A DNA stretch of 61,786 nucleotides from Acidobacteriota bacterium (GTDB lineage: Bacteria > Acidobacteriota > CAIWXX01), in NCBI GenBank assembly GCA_016191015.1, contig JACPPM010000140.1, positions 1 through 61,786 on the forward strand, in the 5' to 3' direction. This document shows, piece after piece, positions 24,406 through 32,651 of the stretch. The position numbers and the translations under genes are program-made. The first letter of the stretch is position 1; the number at the start of each line of letters is the position of its first letter. The notes under the pieces were generated by a model that saw only the letters and a list, made by a program, of their open reading frames with translations, made no database searches and had not been told where the DNA came from.

Positions 24406-24425
24406 TTATCCACAGAATTTCCACA
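24406..24425 (+). promoter_or_regulatory. Pair of DnaA-box-like sites
   Basis: TTATCCACA at 24406-24414 is the DnaA box consensus, and ATTTCCACA at 24417-24425 is a near match, in the same orientation 11 bases apart. They lie in the leader region of the radical SAM gene. A single 9-mer match could be chance at this window size; the spaced pair is less likely to be. Confidence 0.45.
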
Positions 24426-24517
24426 TAGGGTCATCAAAAAGATACTTACTCTAACTACCGGGTGGGGACAAGTCAAATGGCTGGGGGGCGGCCGACATCC
24501 GAGGACCTGGGGGAGGC

Positions 24518-26035
24518 TCATGGGCCGCCCCTCCTTCTCTCGTAGAGCGCAACGAAGCCGTTCGGCATGGCCAACCAGCGCAGATAGTAGGTTGAGCGGA
24601 ATCGGGGGGCATGCGACATGTCGAGGTTGGCGTCCCCTGAGACACGCCTGAGGGCTTCGTCACCGGAGACTATGGATCGCCAGATCCACGTATGGATCAG
24701 GATGAAGTCGGGCTCGCGATTCAGCACATACGCAGAGTCGTACTTTTCGTGACCCGTGTAGCCGTGACCCAATCTGACGGGTCGTGCGGCGATGTGGCGG
24801 TCCAGCAGGCCGATCATGTCGATGGTATGCCAGCCGGTCCGGAAGGGGATGGCTCCTGCATTGGTGAGCGCAATGCTGTGACCGGAGCCGAGTTGTCTGA
24901 GCATCTCGCGGCCCATGCTGTCCCAGGTTCGGGCGAGAGTCAGTTCGAGGCGGAAGCGCTCCAGCATCGCCGGCTGGAGGCTGCATGTGGCGGTGAGGCA
25001 GACGGCAGCTGCGGCCGCGACGGAGCGCGCGCGGCCGGGAACATCGAGAGACCAGATGAGTCTGCTTGAGGCGAGGCACAACAAGGGGATGAAGGGGACG
25101 GCGAGCCGATGCATGGGGAAGTGATCTCCGCCCTCGAAGACGATGCCCGCGGCCAATGCGACCGTGATCCACGTGCCCACGGCCGCCGTCTCGCGCCGCC
25201 GAAGTACCCGCCATGCGTGGGCGGACGCAAGCAGCACCAGGGGTGCCAGCGCTATCCCGGAGTCGGCAAGGTAGTCGAGGCCCCTTGCCCAAAGATCTAC
25301 GCCTCCTCCGCCGACTTTGGCACGAAAGGTATTTGGGACCCAGTCGCCATAGTAGGCTCCGCGAAGGAGCGTGAGGAGGATGACTGGTGCGACTCCGATC
25401 AACGGTCCTCCCACGCCGCGGATTGACGTGAGATGTCTGGGGGCAATCGCAATGACGATCATGAGGAGGAGAATGCCCTCCGGGCGGACGATCACCGCGC
25501 TCCCGGCCGCAAACCATGTGCGCTTCGAGATGGGAGAAGGGGACTCTCCTCTCCTCCACCGATCCAAGTCTGCCTCGACCATCAAAACTGAGATCGTAAT
25601 GGCCAGTGCGAAGAGCGACGAGTCCATTCCCGTCGAAGCCCACAATGCGAAGGGAGCGGCCGCAATCGCCAGAAGGGCAGCACAGAGCCCCGGGGCCCCT
25701 CGAAACAGGCAGAGCGCCACGAGCGAGAGTGCCGCTGCTCCCATGGATACCCACCATGCCGCGACGGGCGCTTCTATACCCATGGTCACCAGGGCTGCCG
25801 TCACCAGCGCGTGAGCCGGACTGGTAAACCCCTCAACCCGCTCCCCCGAGTTGAATACCGCGCCCTGACCGGCGGCGATGTTGGCGGCATAGCGGCAGAA
25901 TATGAAGGCGTCATCAATCAGCCCTCCACCCAGGTGGCGCACGACAAGGAACAGCAGGGCAACAGGGACCGCACCCAGCAGGAGCGACAGAATGAGCGGT
26001 GGGGAGCGCCGAGCGTGGCCCGCATCCGTTTGCAT
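24518..26035 (-). CDS. GT-C-like membrane protein (possible glycosyltransferase)
   Basis: The 505-residue protein has about nine to ten transmembrane helices and a hydrophilic C-terminal region. Near the N terminus an acidic pair sits in GLIDDAFIFCRYAANIAAGQG, followed by FNSGERVEGFTSP. The same arrangement (DDAY, RY, G-G-L-V-F-N-x-GERVEGYT) is seen in polyprenyl-phosphate-dependent arabinofuranosyltransferase-like GT-C proteins. It would act on the periplasmic face. The start chosen, ATG 26035, gives a short cytoplasmic tail before the first helix. It is the first gene of the leftward glycan cluster. Confidence 0.7.
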   Translation of the reverse strand: MQTDAGHARRSPPLILSLLLGAVPVALLFLVVRHLGGGLIDDAFIFCRYAANIAAGQGAVFNSGERVEGFTSPAHALVTAALVTMGIEAPVAAWWVSMGAAALSLVALCLFRGAPGLCAALLAIAAAPFALWASTGMDSSLFALAITISVLMVEADLDRWRRGESPSPISKRTWFAAGSAVIVRPEGILLLMIVIAIAPRHLTSIRGVGGPLIGVAPVILLTLLRGAYYGDWVPNTFRAKVGGGGVDLWARGLDYLADSGIALAPLVLLASAHAWRVLRRRETAAVGTWITVALAAGIVFEGGDHFPMHRLAVPFIPLLCLASSRLIWSLDVPGRARSVAAAAAVCLTATCSLQPAMLERFRLELTLARTWDSMGREMLRQLGSGHSIALTNAGAIPFRTGWHTIDMIGLLDRHIAARPVRLGHGYTGHEKYDSAYVLNREPDFILIHTWIWRSIVSGDEALRRVSGDANLDMSHAPRFRSTYYLRWLAMPNGFVALYERRRGGP

Positions 26036-26359
26036 TGCCCACAAGGTAGCGAATGTCGGGGCTGGGCGCAACTGATCGTCGAGCGGCTGGCACGGAGGCG
26101 GCACGGCTACGGCAAAGTCCCGGAAACCGCAGATTTCACAGATTGACTCGCAGATGTCGCCGATTGCTTCGCGCCGACCCGAGAGTGAGGACCAATTTGC
26201 TCGTCGGTTGAATGCTGGAAGAATCTGCGTAATCTGCGCGGAAATCTGCGCCATCTGCGGTTTCGCACGGAACGGCCTCGCCCGAGTCGGCGCCTCGACT
26301 TTGCCGCAGCCCTGAGGCGGCCGTCGATCTTGACCCAGTCCTGCCGCGGTGCATAAGAT
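26036..26359. other. Intergenic region with CAGATT-type repeats
   Basis: The 324 bases between divergent genes contain no supported gene. Bases 26127-26272 hold an imperfect inverted repeat: GGAAACCGCAGATTTCACAG on the left, and AATCTGCG units ending in ATCTGCGGTTTC on the right. A related fragment occurs at 59845-59876. No clear promoter was recognised. Confidence 0.6.
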
Positions 26360-27700
26360 GTGGCGATGCGACCAATCCGTGCGAGGATGATGGGGATAGG
26401 AATGTGGCTGCTCGCGGCCGCGCTGCTCCTTGACGGCGTCGCGCTGGCAGCAGCGCCGGTGAAGCTTGTGCAAGCCGGCCGGCTCGTCGATGTCCGTAGT
26501 GGCAAGGTGCTCGAGGACGCGGGAATCCTGATCGACGGTGACCGCGTCTCGGCGGTGGCGAGCTTTGATACGTTGGCGCGCCGGGAGCCCTCGGCTGAAT
26601 CGATCGATTTGAGGGGCTACACGGTGCTCCCGGGATTCATCGACACGCACACTCATCTGACGAACTTCGCCTTCGGCTGGAGGCCGGAGCTGGAGCTTGT
26701 TCGGAGCGCTTCGAAGACGGCGCTCGAATCGATTCCGAACGCACGCGCGACGCTACAGGCGGGTTTCACGACGGTTCGCGATTGCGGCACATACCGGGCC
26801 TTCGTCGATGTCGCCCTTCGCGATGCCATCAATGCCGGCACGATCGAGGGGCCGCGCATGAGCGTTTGTGGCGCGTACGTGACGATCTCTGGAGGGGGAG
26901 GCGAGATCAACGCGACCGGCCCGGATATCGCTCTCCCTGAGGATCTCCGCTACGGAGTGGCCGACGGGCCCGACGCCGTGCGCAAGCGCGTCCGCCTGAT
27001 CGTCAGAAACGGAGTGGATTTCGTGAAGGTGATTGCAAGCGGCGCGTTCCTGACGATCGGGAGCGAGCCGTCGGCGAGAGAGATGAGCCGTGAGGAGATC
27101 CGCGCGGCGGTCGAGGAGGCGCGCAACGCCGGCCTTCGCGTCGCTGCTCACGCCCACGCCGCCTCGAGCATCGTCGACGCGATCGAGGCGGGCGCGGCCT
27201 CGATCGAACACGGATCGTTCATCGACGACACAGGGATTCGGCTTCTCAAGGATAGGCACGTCTACCTTTCGACGGACCTGTACGACTGGGATTTCACGAT
27301 CGAAAACGCCGACAAGCTAGGCTGGCCCGCCGAATACCTGGAAAAGACAAGGCGCTACTACGCGCGAGCCGAAGCATGCCTGAAGAAGGCCTTCGCAGCG
27401 GGAGCTCCCGTGGTCTACGGTACCGACGCCGCCGTCTATCCGCATGGCGACAACGCACGCCAGTTCGCGTACATGGTGCGCTATGGGTTGACCCCGCTGG
27501 AGGCTATCCGATCCGCCACGATCAACGCTGCGGATCTGCTCGGCTGGTCGGACCGCGTCGGCACAATCGAGCCAGGCCTTTTCGCCGACCTCGTCGTAGT
27601 CTCGGGCGACCCCCTCGTGGACGTGAAGACTCTCGAGCATCCCGTGATGGTGATCAAGGGCGGACGGGTAGTTCTGGATCGAAGAGCCGTTAGCCATTAG
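26360..27700 (+). CDS. Secreted metal-dependent amidohydrolase (imidazolonepropionase-like)
   Basis: The 446-residue protein has a signal peptide (about 1-33) and an amidohydrolase barrel. Metal ligands are in FIDTHTHL, the FVKVIASG Lys strand, HAHAASS, IEHGSF and the late YGTDAAVYPHG. Relatives include secreted dipeptidases/prolidases and imidazolonepropionase-like hydrolases; the substrate is uncertain. It starts at GTG 26360 or ATG 26366. The last residues, AVSH and the TAG stop, are encoded by a GCCGTTA/GCCATTA repeat, as for prmA. Confidence 0.88.
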   Translation: MAMRPIRARMMGIGMWLLAAALLLDGVALAAAPVKLVQAGRLVDVRSGKVLEDAGILIDGDRVSAVASFDTLARREPSAESIDLRGYTVLPGFIDTHTHLTNFAFGWRPELELVRSASKTALESIPNARATLQAGFTTVRDCGTYRAFVDVALRDAINAGTIEGPRMSVCGAYVTISGGGGEINATGPDIALPEDLRYGVADGPDAVRKRVRLIVRNGVDFVKVIASGAFLTIGSEPSAREMSREEIRAAVEEARNAGLRVAAHAHAASSIVDAIEAGAASIEHGSFIDDTGIRLLKDRHVYLSTDLYDWDFTIENADKLGWPAEYLEKTRRYYARAEACLKKAFAAGAPVVYGTDAAVYPHGDNARQFAYMVRYGLTPLEAIRSATINAADLLGWSDRVGTIEPGLFADLVVVSGDPLVDVKTLEHPVMVIKGGRVVLDRRAVSH

Positions 27701-27716
27701 CTATGAGCCGTTAGCT
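27684..27716. repeat. Heptamer array, GCCGTTA/GCCATTA family
   Basis: Units GCCGTTA, GCCATTA and GCTATGA, then GCCGTTAGC, run across the end of the amidohydrolase gene, whose stop codon is inside the array. Confidence 0.85.
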
Positions 27717-27830
27717 TCGAGTCGGCAGTCGGAGAGAAAGCTGGCAGGTCAGGACCATGCTCGTCCTGGCCTCCGGCCAAGGGCTCTCAGGAGTGATATA
27801 ATCGCGCGACACGAGGAGAAAGGAACGCGT

Positions 27831-28541
27831 ATGGACAAGAGAATTAGCGGCGCGGGGGAGGCCGTTAGCAAGATCAAAGACGGTGCCACGATCATGGTGG
27901 GAGGATTCGGCCTGTGCGGCGTGCCGGAGAACCTCATCCGCGCACTGCGCGACAGCGGCGTGAGGAACCTGACGGTCATCAGCAACAATGCAGGTATCGA
28001 CGGCGCCGCGCTCGGCTTGCTTCTCGAGACCCGCCAGATCAGAAAGATGATCTCCACCTACGTGGGCGAGAACAAGATTTTCGAGGAGCAGCTTCTGAAA
28101 AAGGAGCTCGAGGCCGAGTTGGTTCCGCAGGGAACATTTTCGGAGAGAATCAGGGCTGGCGGGGCAGGGATCGGGGGCTTTTTCACGCCGACCGGCGTCG
28201 GCACGATAGTGGCCGAAGGTAAGGAGCACCGGACCATTGACGGGCGCCAGTACATTCTCGAAGCGCCCTTGCGGGCCGACTTCGCCTTCGTGAAAGCGTG
28301 GAAGGGCGATTGGTGGGGGAATCTCGTCTTTCGTATGACCGCTCGGAACTTCAACCCGATGATGGCGACAGCGGCTGACTGCACGATTGCCGAAGTCGAG
28401 GAGTTGGTCAGGCCGGGTGAATTGCCTCCGGATGTCATTCACACACCCGGGGTTTACGTGAAGCAGATCTTTCGCGGGGAGTCCTATGAAAAACATATCG
28501 AAAAGAGAACTTATCGTCAGGCGAGTGGCACAGGAGCTTAA
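27831..28541 (+). CDS. 3-oxoacid CoA-transferase subunit A
   Basis: The 236-residue protein has the alpha-subunit marks [63 protein letters not shown] and [13 protein letters not shown]. With the next gene it forms an enzyme that moves CoA between succinyl-CoA or acetyl-CoA and acetoacetate or a similar acid. Its 3' end overlaps the beta-subunit gene by 56 bases if the first ATG of that gene is used. A ribosome-binding site, AGGAGAAAGGA, precedes the start. Confidence 0.93.
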   Translation: MDKRISGAGEAVSKIKDGATIMVGGFGLCGVPENLIRALRDSGVRNLTVISNNAGIDGAALGLLLETRQIRKMISTYVGENKIFEEQLLKKELEAELVPQGTFSERIRAGGAGIGGFFTPTGVGTIVAEGKEHRTIDGRQYILEAPLRADFAFVKAWKGDWWGNLVFRMTARNFNPMMATAADCTIAEVEELVRPGELPPDVIHTPGVYVKQIFRGESYEKHIEKRTYRQASGTGA

Positions 28542-29148
28542 GGACGGATACTACGTCAATCTCGGAATCGGCCTACCGACACTGGTTTCCAACTACATCC
28601 CGGTGGGGATGGACGTGATACTACAGTCGGAGAACGGGATGCTGGGTGTGGGACCCTATCCGCTTCCGGGCGAAGAGGACGCCGACCTCATCAACGCAGG
28701 CAAGGAGACGGTCACTCAGATTCCGGGAACCGCCTACTTCTCGTCGGTCGACTCGTTTGCAATGATCCGAGGTGGCCACATCGACCTGACGGTGCTCGGG
28801 GCTATGGAAGTGGATGAGCACGGAAACCTTGCCAACTGGATGATACCCGGGAAGATGGTGAAGGGGATGGGCGGGGGCATGGATCTGGTTGCCGGCGCGA
28901 AGCGGGTCATCATCGCGATGGAGCATGCGACGAAGGACGGCGGCTACAAGATAAAGAAGCGCTGTTCGCTGCCTCTGACCGGCGTCGCGGTCGTCGACAG
29001 GATCATTACCGAGCTTGCCGTCATTGACGTGACGGACAACGGTCTGGTTCTGCGGGAGATCGCCGGAGGTGCGACAGTGGAGGAGGTGCAGAAAGTGACC
29101 GAACCGACTCTGACCGTGGCGGGGGACATCAAGGAGATCGAGGTTTAA
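28486..29148 (+). CDS. 3-oxoacid CoA-transferase subunit B
   Basis: The 220-residue beta subunit has [30 protein letters not shown], the catalytic Glu in [12 protein letters not shown], and [38 protein letters not shown]. It completes the two-subunit transferase. The unusually long 56-base overlap with subunit A leaves open a later start, but the family N terminus supports the ATG at 28486. Confidence 0.93.
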   Translation: MKNISKRELIVRRVAQELKDGYYVNLGIGLPTLVSNYIPVGMDVILQSENGMLGVGPYPLPGEEDADLINAGKETVTQIPGTAYFSSVDSFAMIRGGHIDLTVLGAMEVDEHGNLANWMIPGKMVKGMGGGMDLVAGAKRVIIAMEHATKDGGYKIKKRCSLPLTGVAVVDRIITELAVIDVTDNGLVLREIAGGATVEEVQKVTEPTLTVAGDIKEIEV

Positions 29149-29150
29149 AG

Positions 29151-29453
29151 GTGGAACCGCAGTCGGTTATCGTGGCATATCTGCACACCCCGAAGGAGAA
29201 GTTCTGGGGCGTGCTGCTCGCACTCAACCAGACCGGCATGACTCTGAGAGGCCTCGACCTCGCCACCTTCGACGACTGGACTCGGCAGGTGGCCAGGGGG
29301 GACGAGCCGGCGATCGGGTTGACGACCACTTTTTTCCCGATATCGCGAGTCGAGAAGCTCATCCTGGATGAAACCACGGGTTCAGCGCTCTCGTTCTCGG
29401 ACCAGTTTTTTCAGCGAGTCGGCAGGAGCGTGCGCGAGTACCTCGAGCTCTGA
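29151..29453 (+). CDS. Conserved small protein of unknown function downstream of CoA-transferase
   Basis: The 100-residue protein starts at GTG 29151, two bases after the CoA-transferase B stop, within AAAGGTGGAA. It has no signal peptide or membrane helix. Visible segments are VIVAYLHTPKEKFWGVLLALN, GMTLRGLDLATFDDWTRQ and IGLTTTFFPISRVEKLILDE. It is not a domain I can name. Tight coupling suggests a role with the transferase, such as a small regulatory or accessory subunit, but this is inference. Confidence 0.75.
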   Translation: MEPQSVIVAYLHTPKEKFWGVLLALNQTGMTLRGLDLATFDDWTRQVARGDEPAIGLTTTFFPISRVEKLILDETTGSALSFSDQFFQRVGRSVREYLEL

Positions 29454-29573
29454 AAAGAACTGTGGCCATTGGCCCTTGGCTCCGGATAAGGACCGGGCTG
29501 ATGGGCCACAGCTGAGAGCCGGCGTGCGGAAGGGGCGCTCGTTGCCGACCGTGAGCCTCGAGCGACCGTCCGG

Positions 29574-29597
29574 AGCTAATGGCTAACGGCTCTCTCC
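29574..29597. repeat. GCCGTTA/GCCATTA repeat supplying the prmA stop codon
   Basis: The inverse of GCCGTTAGCCATTAGC covers the last codons and TAG stop of the leftward prmA gene. With the array at 27684-27716 it brackets the CoA-transferase genes. Confidence 0.8.
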
Positions 29598-30421
29598 GCC
29601 ACAATCGTGACCCACTCCTCCTCACGAATTCTCCGTTTTGGATTCAGTCTGGCACGTTTGAGTGCCCGCACGACTTTCTGTTCCTGGGATCTCCCGAAGA
29701 TTCCCGAAAGCACTGCATTCCCGCCTGGGAGGAGGCACGAGGCGATCGTGTCCATGATTGTTGTGAGCGTGCCGGAGGTGAGATTTGCCATGATCAGGTG
29801 ATAGCGTCGTTTCGCCACCGCGGAGATCTCTCCCGCGATCAACCGGACCCGGACACTGTTCCGTTGGACGTTGAGCTTAGCGATCCCGAGAGCCTCGGGA
29901 TCATTGTCGACTGCATCGGCGGCCCGAGCGCCGAGCTTCATGGCACCGATGGCGAGGATACCTGAACCGGTTCCCAGATCGAGGACAGAGTCACCTCGCC
30001 GCACAAGGATCTCGAGCGCCTCGAGGCACGATCGGGTGGTAGCGTGGGTGCCGGTCCCGAATGCTCGTCCGAAGGGGATGCACAGGACAATCCGTTCCGG
30101 AGAGGCAGCTTCGAGATTCGGGCTAACGAGCAGTTTCGTTCCGACCTCGATAGGCACCTGGTTTCGCTTGAACTCGTGAAGCCAGTCCTCGTCCACGACA
30201 ACAGAGCATCTGACCTCGGTCCGGGCTGGCGCATCCTCCTTGATCGCGTTCCTGAGACGTCGCATGCTGACATCGTGTCCGAAGTAGGCCAGCAGCCGGG
30301 TCCTGTGCCGTGCGTTTGCATCTTCAACGATGCCGATTGTTCCGAGATCATGGCAGATCATGACCGCGATCTCGGCGAATCTGGACGGGCAGATCAGTTC
30401 AAGCCTGTTGTAAGTTTTCAT
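29576..30421 (-). CDS. prmA: Ribosomal protein L11 methyltransferase
   Basis: The 281-residue protein starts at the ATG at 30421. A small N-terminal substrate-recognition region is followed by the PrmA-type FGRAFGTGTHATTRSCLEALE and the SAM-binding VLDLGTGSGILAIGAMKLGA (about 160-180), with ANLTSGTL as the later motif. PrmA trimethylates ribosomal protein L11. The last four residues, AVSH, come from a GCCGTTAGCCATTAG repeat and are unlikely to be part of the fold. A DnaA-box-like palindrome lies directly upstream. Confidence 0.85.
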   Translation of the reverse strand: MKTYNRLELICPSRFAEIAVMICHDLGTIGIVEDANARHRTRLLAYFGHDVSMRRLRNAIKEDAPARTEVRCSVVVDEDWLHEFKRNQVPIEVGTKLLVSPNLEAASPERIVLCIPFGRAFGTGTHATTRSCLEALEILVRRGDSVLDLGTGSGILAIGAMKLGARAADAVDNDPEALGIAKLNVQRNSVRVRLIAGEISAVAKRRYHLIMANLTSGTLTTIMDTIASCLLPGGNAVLSGIFGRSQEQKVVRALKRARLNPKRRIREEEWVTIVAERAVSH

Positions 30422-30431
30422 GCCCGAATTT

Positions 30432-30489
30432 TTTTCCACAGAAGTTGTGGAAAACACTGTGGAAATGATTTCAAAAACGTCCACAACAG
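30432..30489. promoter_or_regulatory. Cluster of DnaA-box-like sites with a perfect palindrome
   Basis: TTTTCCACA (30432-30440) and its exact inverse TGTGGAAAA (30446-30454) are separated by 5 bases. TGTGGAAAT follows at 30458-30466 and a weaker GTCCACAA at 30480-30487. The cluster is immediately upstream of prmA. The stem is not followed by a T run on either strand, so it does not look like a terminator. Confidence 0.5.
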
Positions 30490-30560
30490 ATTGATCACAA
30501 AGGGCTTTCTCCGGATTGCACAGCGGTTCGGCACGTATGCAAAAGCGCCGAAAAGTGACG

Positions 30561-32555
30561 TTATTTTGACACCTGCGCACGTTTCGAATCGAAGTAGAGG
30601 TAGCACACCAGGCAGAGGCAAAGCACGATGCTCGCAGTTTCGCCGTAGGATGCGTACCACCACGCCGGATCGCCATCGATCCACTTCCCATCCGTAAGCA
30701 CCTGCGGGATTCCGAAATTCACGAAGCGATGCCAGTTCAGCGACTTCAGGACGACGCCGACGACGCCCATGAGAGCGCCGCCGGCGATGAAGCCCGACGC
30801 GATCAGGGTGCCGCGGGCGGAGCGGGCGGCGGCGGTCTTCGGATCGGGCGACCGCTTCTCGACCAGATGGGCGATAAAGCCGCCGAGCAACAACGGCGTG
30901 TTGAGCTCCATCGGGAGATACATGCCGAGCGCCACGGCCAGCGGGCTGATCTTGATCAGCTCCATCGCGATCGCGATCAGCGCACCGATCCCATACAGCG
31001 CCCATGGCACGGGATCGTTGGACATCAATGAGCTGATGATGGTTGCCATCAGTTTCGCCTGGGGAGCGGGGATCTTATCGAAGCCTTCGGTGTTATTGAT
31101 CAGAAGAATGGCCAGCCCTACGAAGAAGGCGGCGAGCAGGATGCCGAGGAACTTGAATCGTTCCTGGTTTCTCGGTGTCGAGCCGATCCAGTAGCCGATC
31201 TTGAGATCGGTGACGAATCCGCCGGCGACGCTCAAGGCCGTGCAGACCACACCGCCGATGAGAAGCGATGCGAACATGCCCTCTCCACCCTTGAGACCGA
31301 GCTGCATGAGGACGAGGCTGCTGAGGATGAGGGTCACGAGTGTCATGCCGGAAACCGGGTTGGTGCCGACGATCGCCGTGGCGTTCGCGGCGACGGTTGT
31401 GAAGAGGAAGCTAAGCAGGAATGCAATGAACAGGCCGACGAGGGCGATCGTGAAAGAGGTCAGGAAGTTGAAGAAGACGAGGAGGCACAATCCCGACCCG
31501 ACGATGACCATGATGACCGTTGACATGCGAATGTCCCTGTCAGTCCGGATGTTTTGGGAGACGCCCTTCACTCCCTTGAAGATCTCACGGAATCCCAGGG
31601 AGAACGATGCGATGATGATCTTCATCGATTTGAGGATTCCGAGAAACCCCGCGCAGGCCATGGCGCCGATGCCAACTTTTCGCGCATACTCCCGGAATAT
31701 CAGGTCGGGTGACATCTCAGAGAGCGGGACGGTGCCCGGGTAGACGGGCACATCGACGTGGGTGCCGATGAATCCGATGAGCGGCACGATCAGCCAGCAG
31801 GACAGAAAGCTACCGACACAGATGATCGATGAGTAGCGGAATCCGATGATGTATCCGAGTCCGATCAGAGAGGCGAGTCCGTCAAGCCGGATCAGCACCT
31901 TCGCCTTGTCCGCGATTGCCCGTCCCCACTCGAATGTCTGGAGAGTGATATTGTCCATCCAGAGGTTCAGGCTCGTGGAAAAGAAATCGTAGAGACCGCC
32001 GATCCCGGCGGCCACAACCAGGACCTTCGCCTGCTCTCCTCCGGCCTCCCCCGTGACGAGGACCTCAGTGGTAGCCGTGGCCTCGGGGTAGGGGAGCTTT
32101 CCGTGGAGCTCGGCCACGAAATACTTCCGCAACGGAATCAGGAGTGCGATCCCGAGGCACCCCCCGAATAGCGCGACGAGAAACATCTGATACAGGTGAG
32201 GCTCGAGCTTGAGGATGAAAAGGGCCGGAATCGTGAAGATCGCGCCGGCCACGACAACACCGCTGGCGGCTCCGATCGACTGGATGATCACGTTTTCCAG
32301 TATCGTGTTCTTCCTCGTGAATATCGTGCCCATCCCGACCGCGAGAATCGAGATCGGTATGGCCGCCTCGAAAACCTGCCCGACCTTCAGGCCGAGGTAT
32401 GCCGCCGCGAACGAGAAGATAGCGCACATCACGATCCCCGCCATCAGCGACCTCGCCGTTACCTCCGGCACTATCTGCTCGGCGGGAACGAAGGGAACGT
32501 ACTTCTCCCCGGGCTTCAACTCTTTGTACGCGTTCTCCGGAAGTGTTTTCGCCAT
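30561..32555 (-). CDS. OPT family oligopeptide transporter
   Basis: The 664-residue membrane protein has about 15-16 hydrophobic segments. OPT marks are ELTARSLMAG-like PEVTARSLMAGIVMCAIFSFAAAYLG (residues about 30-56), LPYPEATATTEVLVTGEAGGEQA and IGFRYSSIICVGSFLSCWLIVPLIGF. Members import oligopeptides or metal-chelate complexes by proton symport. The product is full length. A GCCGTTA repeat lies 20 bases upstream of its start. It is followed by prmA on the same strand after 139 bases. Confidence 0.9.
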   Translation of the reverse strand: MAKTLPENAYKELKPGEKYVPFVPAEQIVPEVTARSLMAGIVMCAIFSFAAAYLGLKVGQVFEAAIPISILAVGMGTIFTRKNTILENVIIQSIGAASGVVVAGAIFTIPALFILKLEPHLYQMFLVALFGGCLGIALLIPLRKYFVAELHGKLPYPEATATTEVLVTGEAGGEQAKVLVVAAGIGGLYDFFSTSLNLWMDNITLQTFEWGRAIADKAKVLIRLDGLASLIGLGYIIGFRYSSIICVGSFLSCWLIVPLIGFIGTHVDVPVYPGTVPLSEMSPDLIFREYARKVGIGAMACAGFLGILKSMKIIIASFSLGFREIFKGVKGVSQNIRTDRDIRMSTVIMVIVGSGLCLLVFFNFLTSFTIALVGLFIAFLLSFLFTTVAANATAIVGTNPVSGMTLVTLILSSLVLMQLGLKGGEGMFASLLIGGVVCTALSVAGGFVTDLKIGYWIGSTPRNQERFKFLGILLAAFFVGLAILLINNTEGFDKIPAPQAKLMATIISSLMSNDPVPWALYGIGALIAIAMELIKISPLAVALGMYLPMELNTPLLLGGFIAHLVEKRSPDPKTAAARSARGTLIASGFIAGGALMGVVGVVLKSLNWHRFVNFGIPQVLTDGKWIDGDPAWWYASYGETASIVLCLCLVCYLYFDSKRAQVSK

Positions 32556-32567
32556 TCGCGGCCTCCT

Positions 32568-32600
32568 TGGCCGTTAGCCGTTAGTTCCTAGCCCGGACTC
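32568..32600. repeat. Short GCCGTTA repeat
   Basis: Two GCCGTTA-type units (GGCCGTTAGCCGTTAGTTCCTAG in part) with a diverged third lie between the S9 peptidase stop and the OPT start. Confidence 0.7.
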
Positions 32601-32651
32601 GCCATACAGAGCTCGCCCGTCATCGCGCTGGCGACCCGCTGCTCACCTCTG

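Noticed and set aside
24484-24532. GGGGCGGCC/GGGCCGCCCC pairing as a terminator for the GT-C-like gene
   Set aside because: The loop is nearly 30 bases, part of the stem is inside the coding sequence, and there is no T run.
30427-30456. Hairpin TTTTCCACA/TGTGGAAAA as a terminator for the OPT gene
   Set aside because: On neither strand is the stem followed by a T run; the site is A/T-symmetric and fits a protein-binding palindrome better.
30432-30489. Chromosomal replication origin
   Set aside because: DnaA-box-like sites are present, but there is no adjacent AT-rich unwinding region of note and none of the usual neighbours (dnaA, dnaN, gyrB, gidA, parAB) is in the window.
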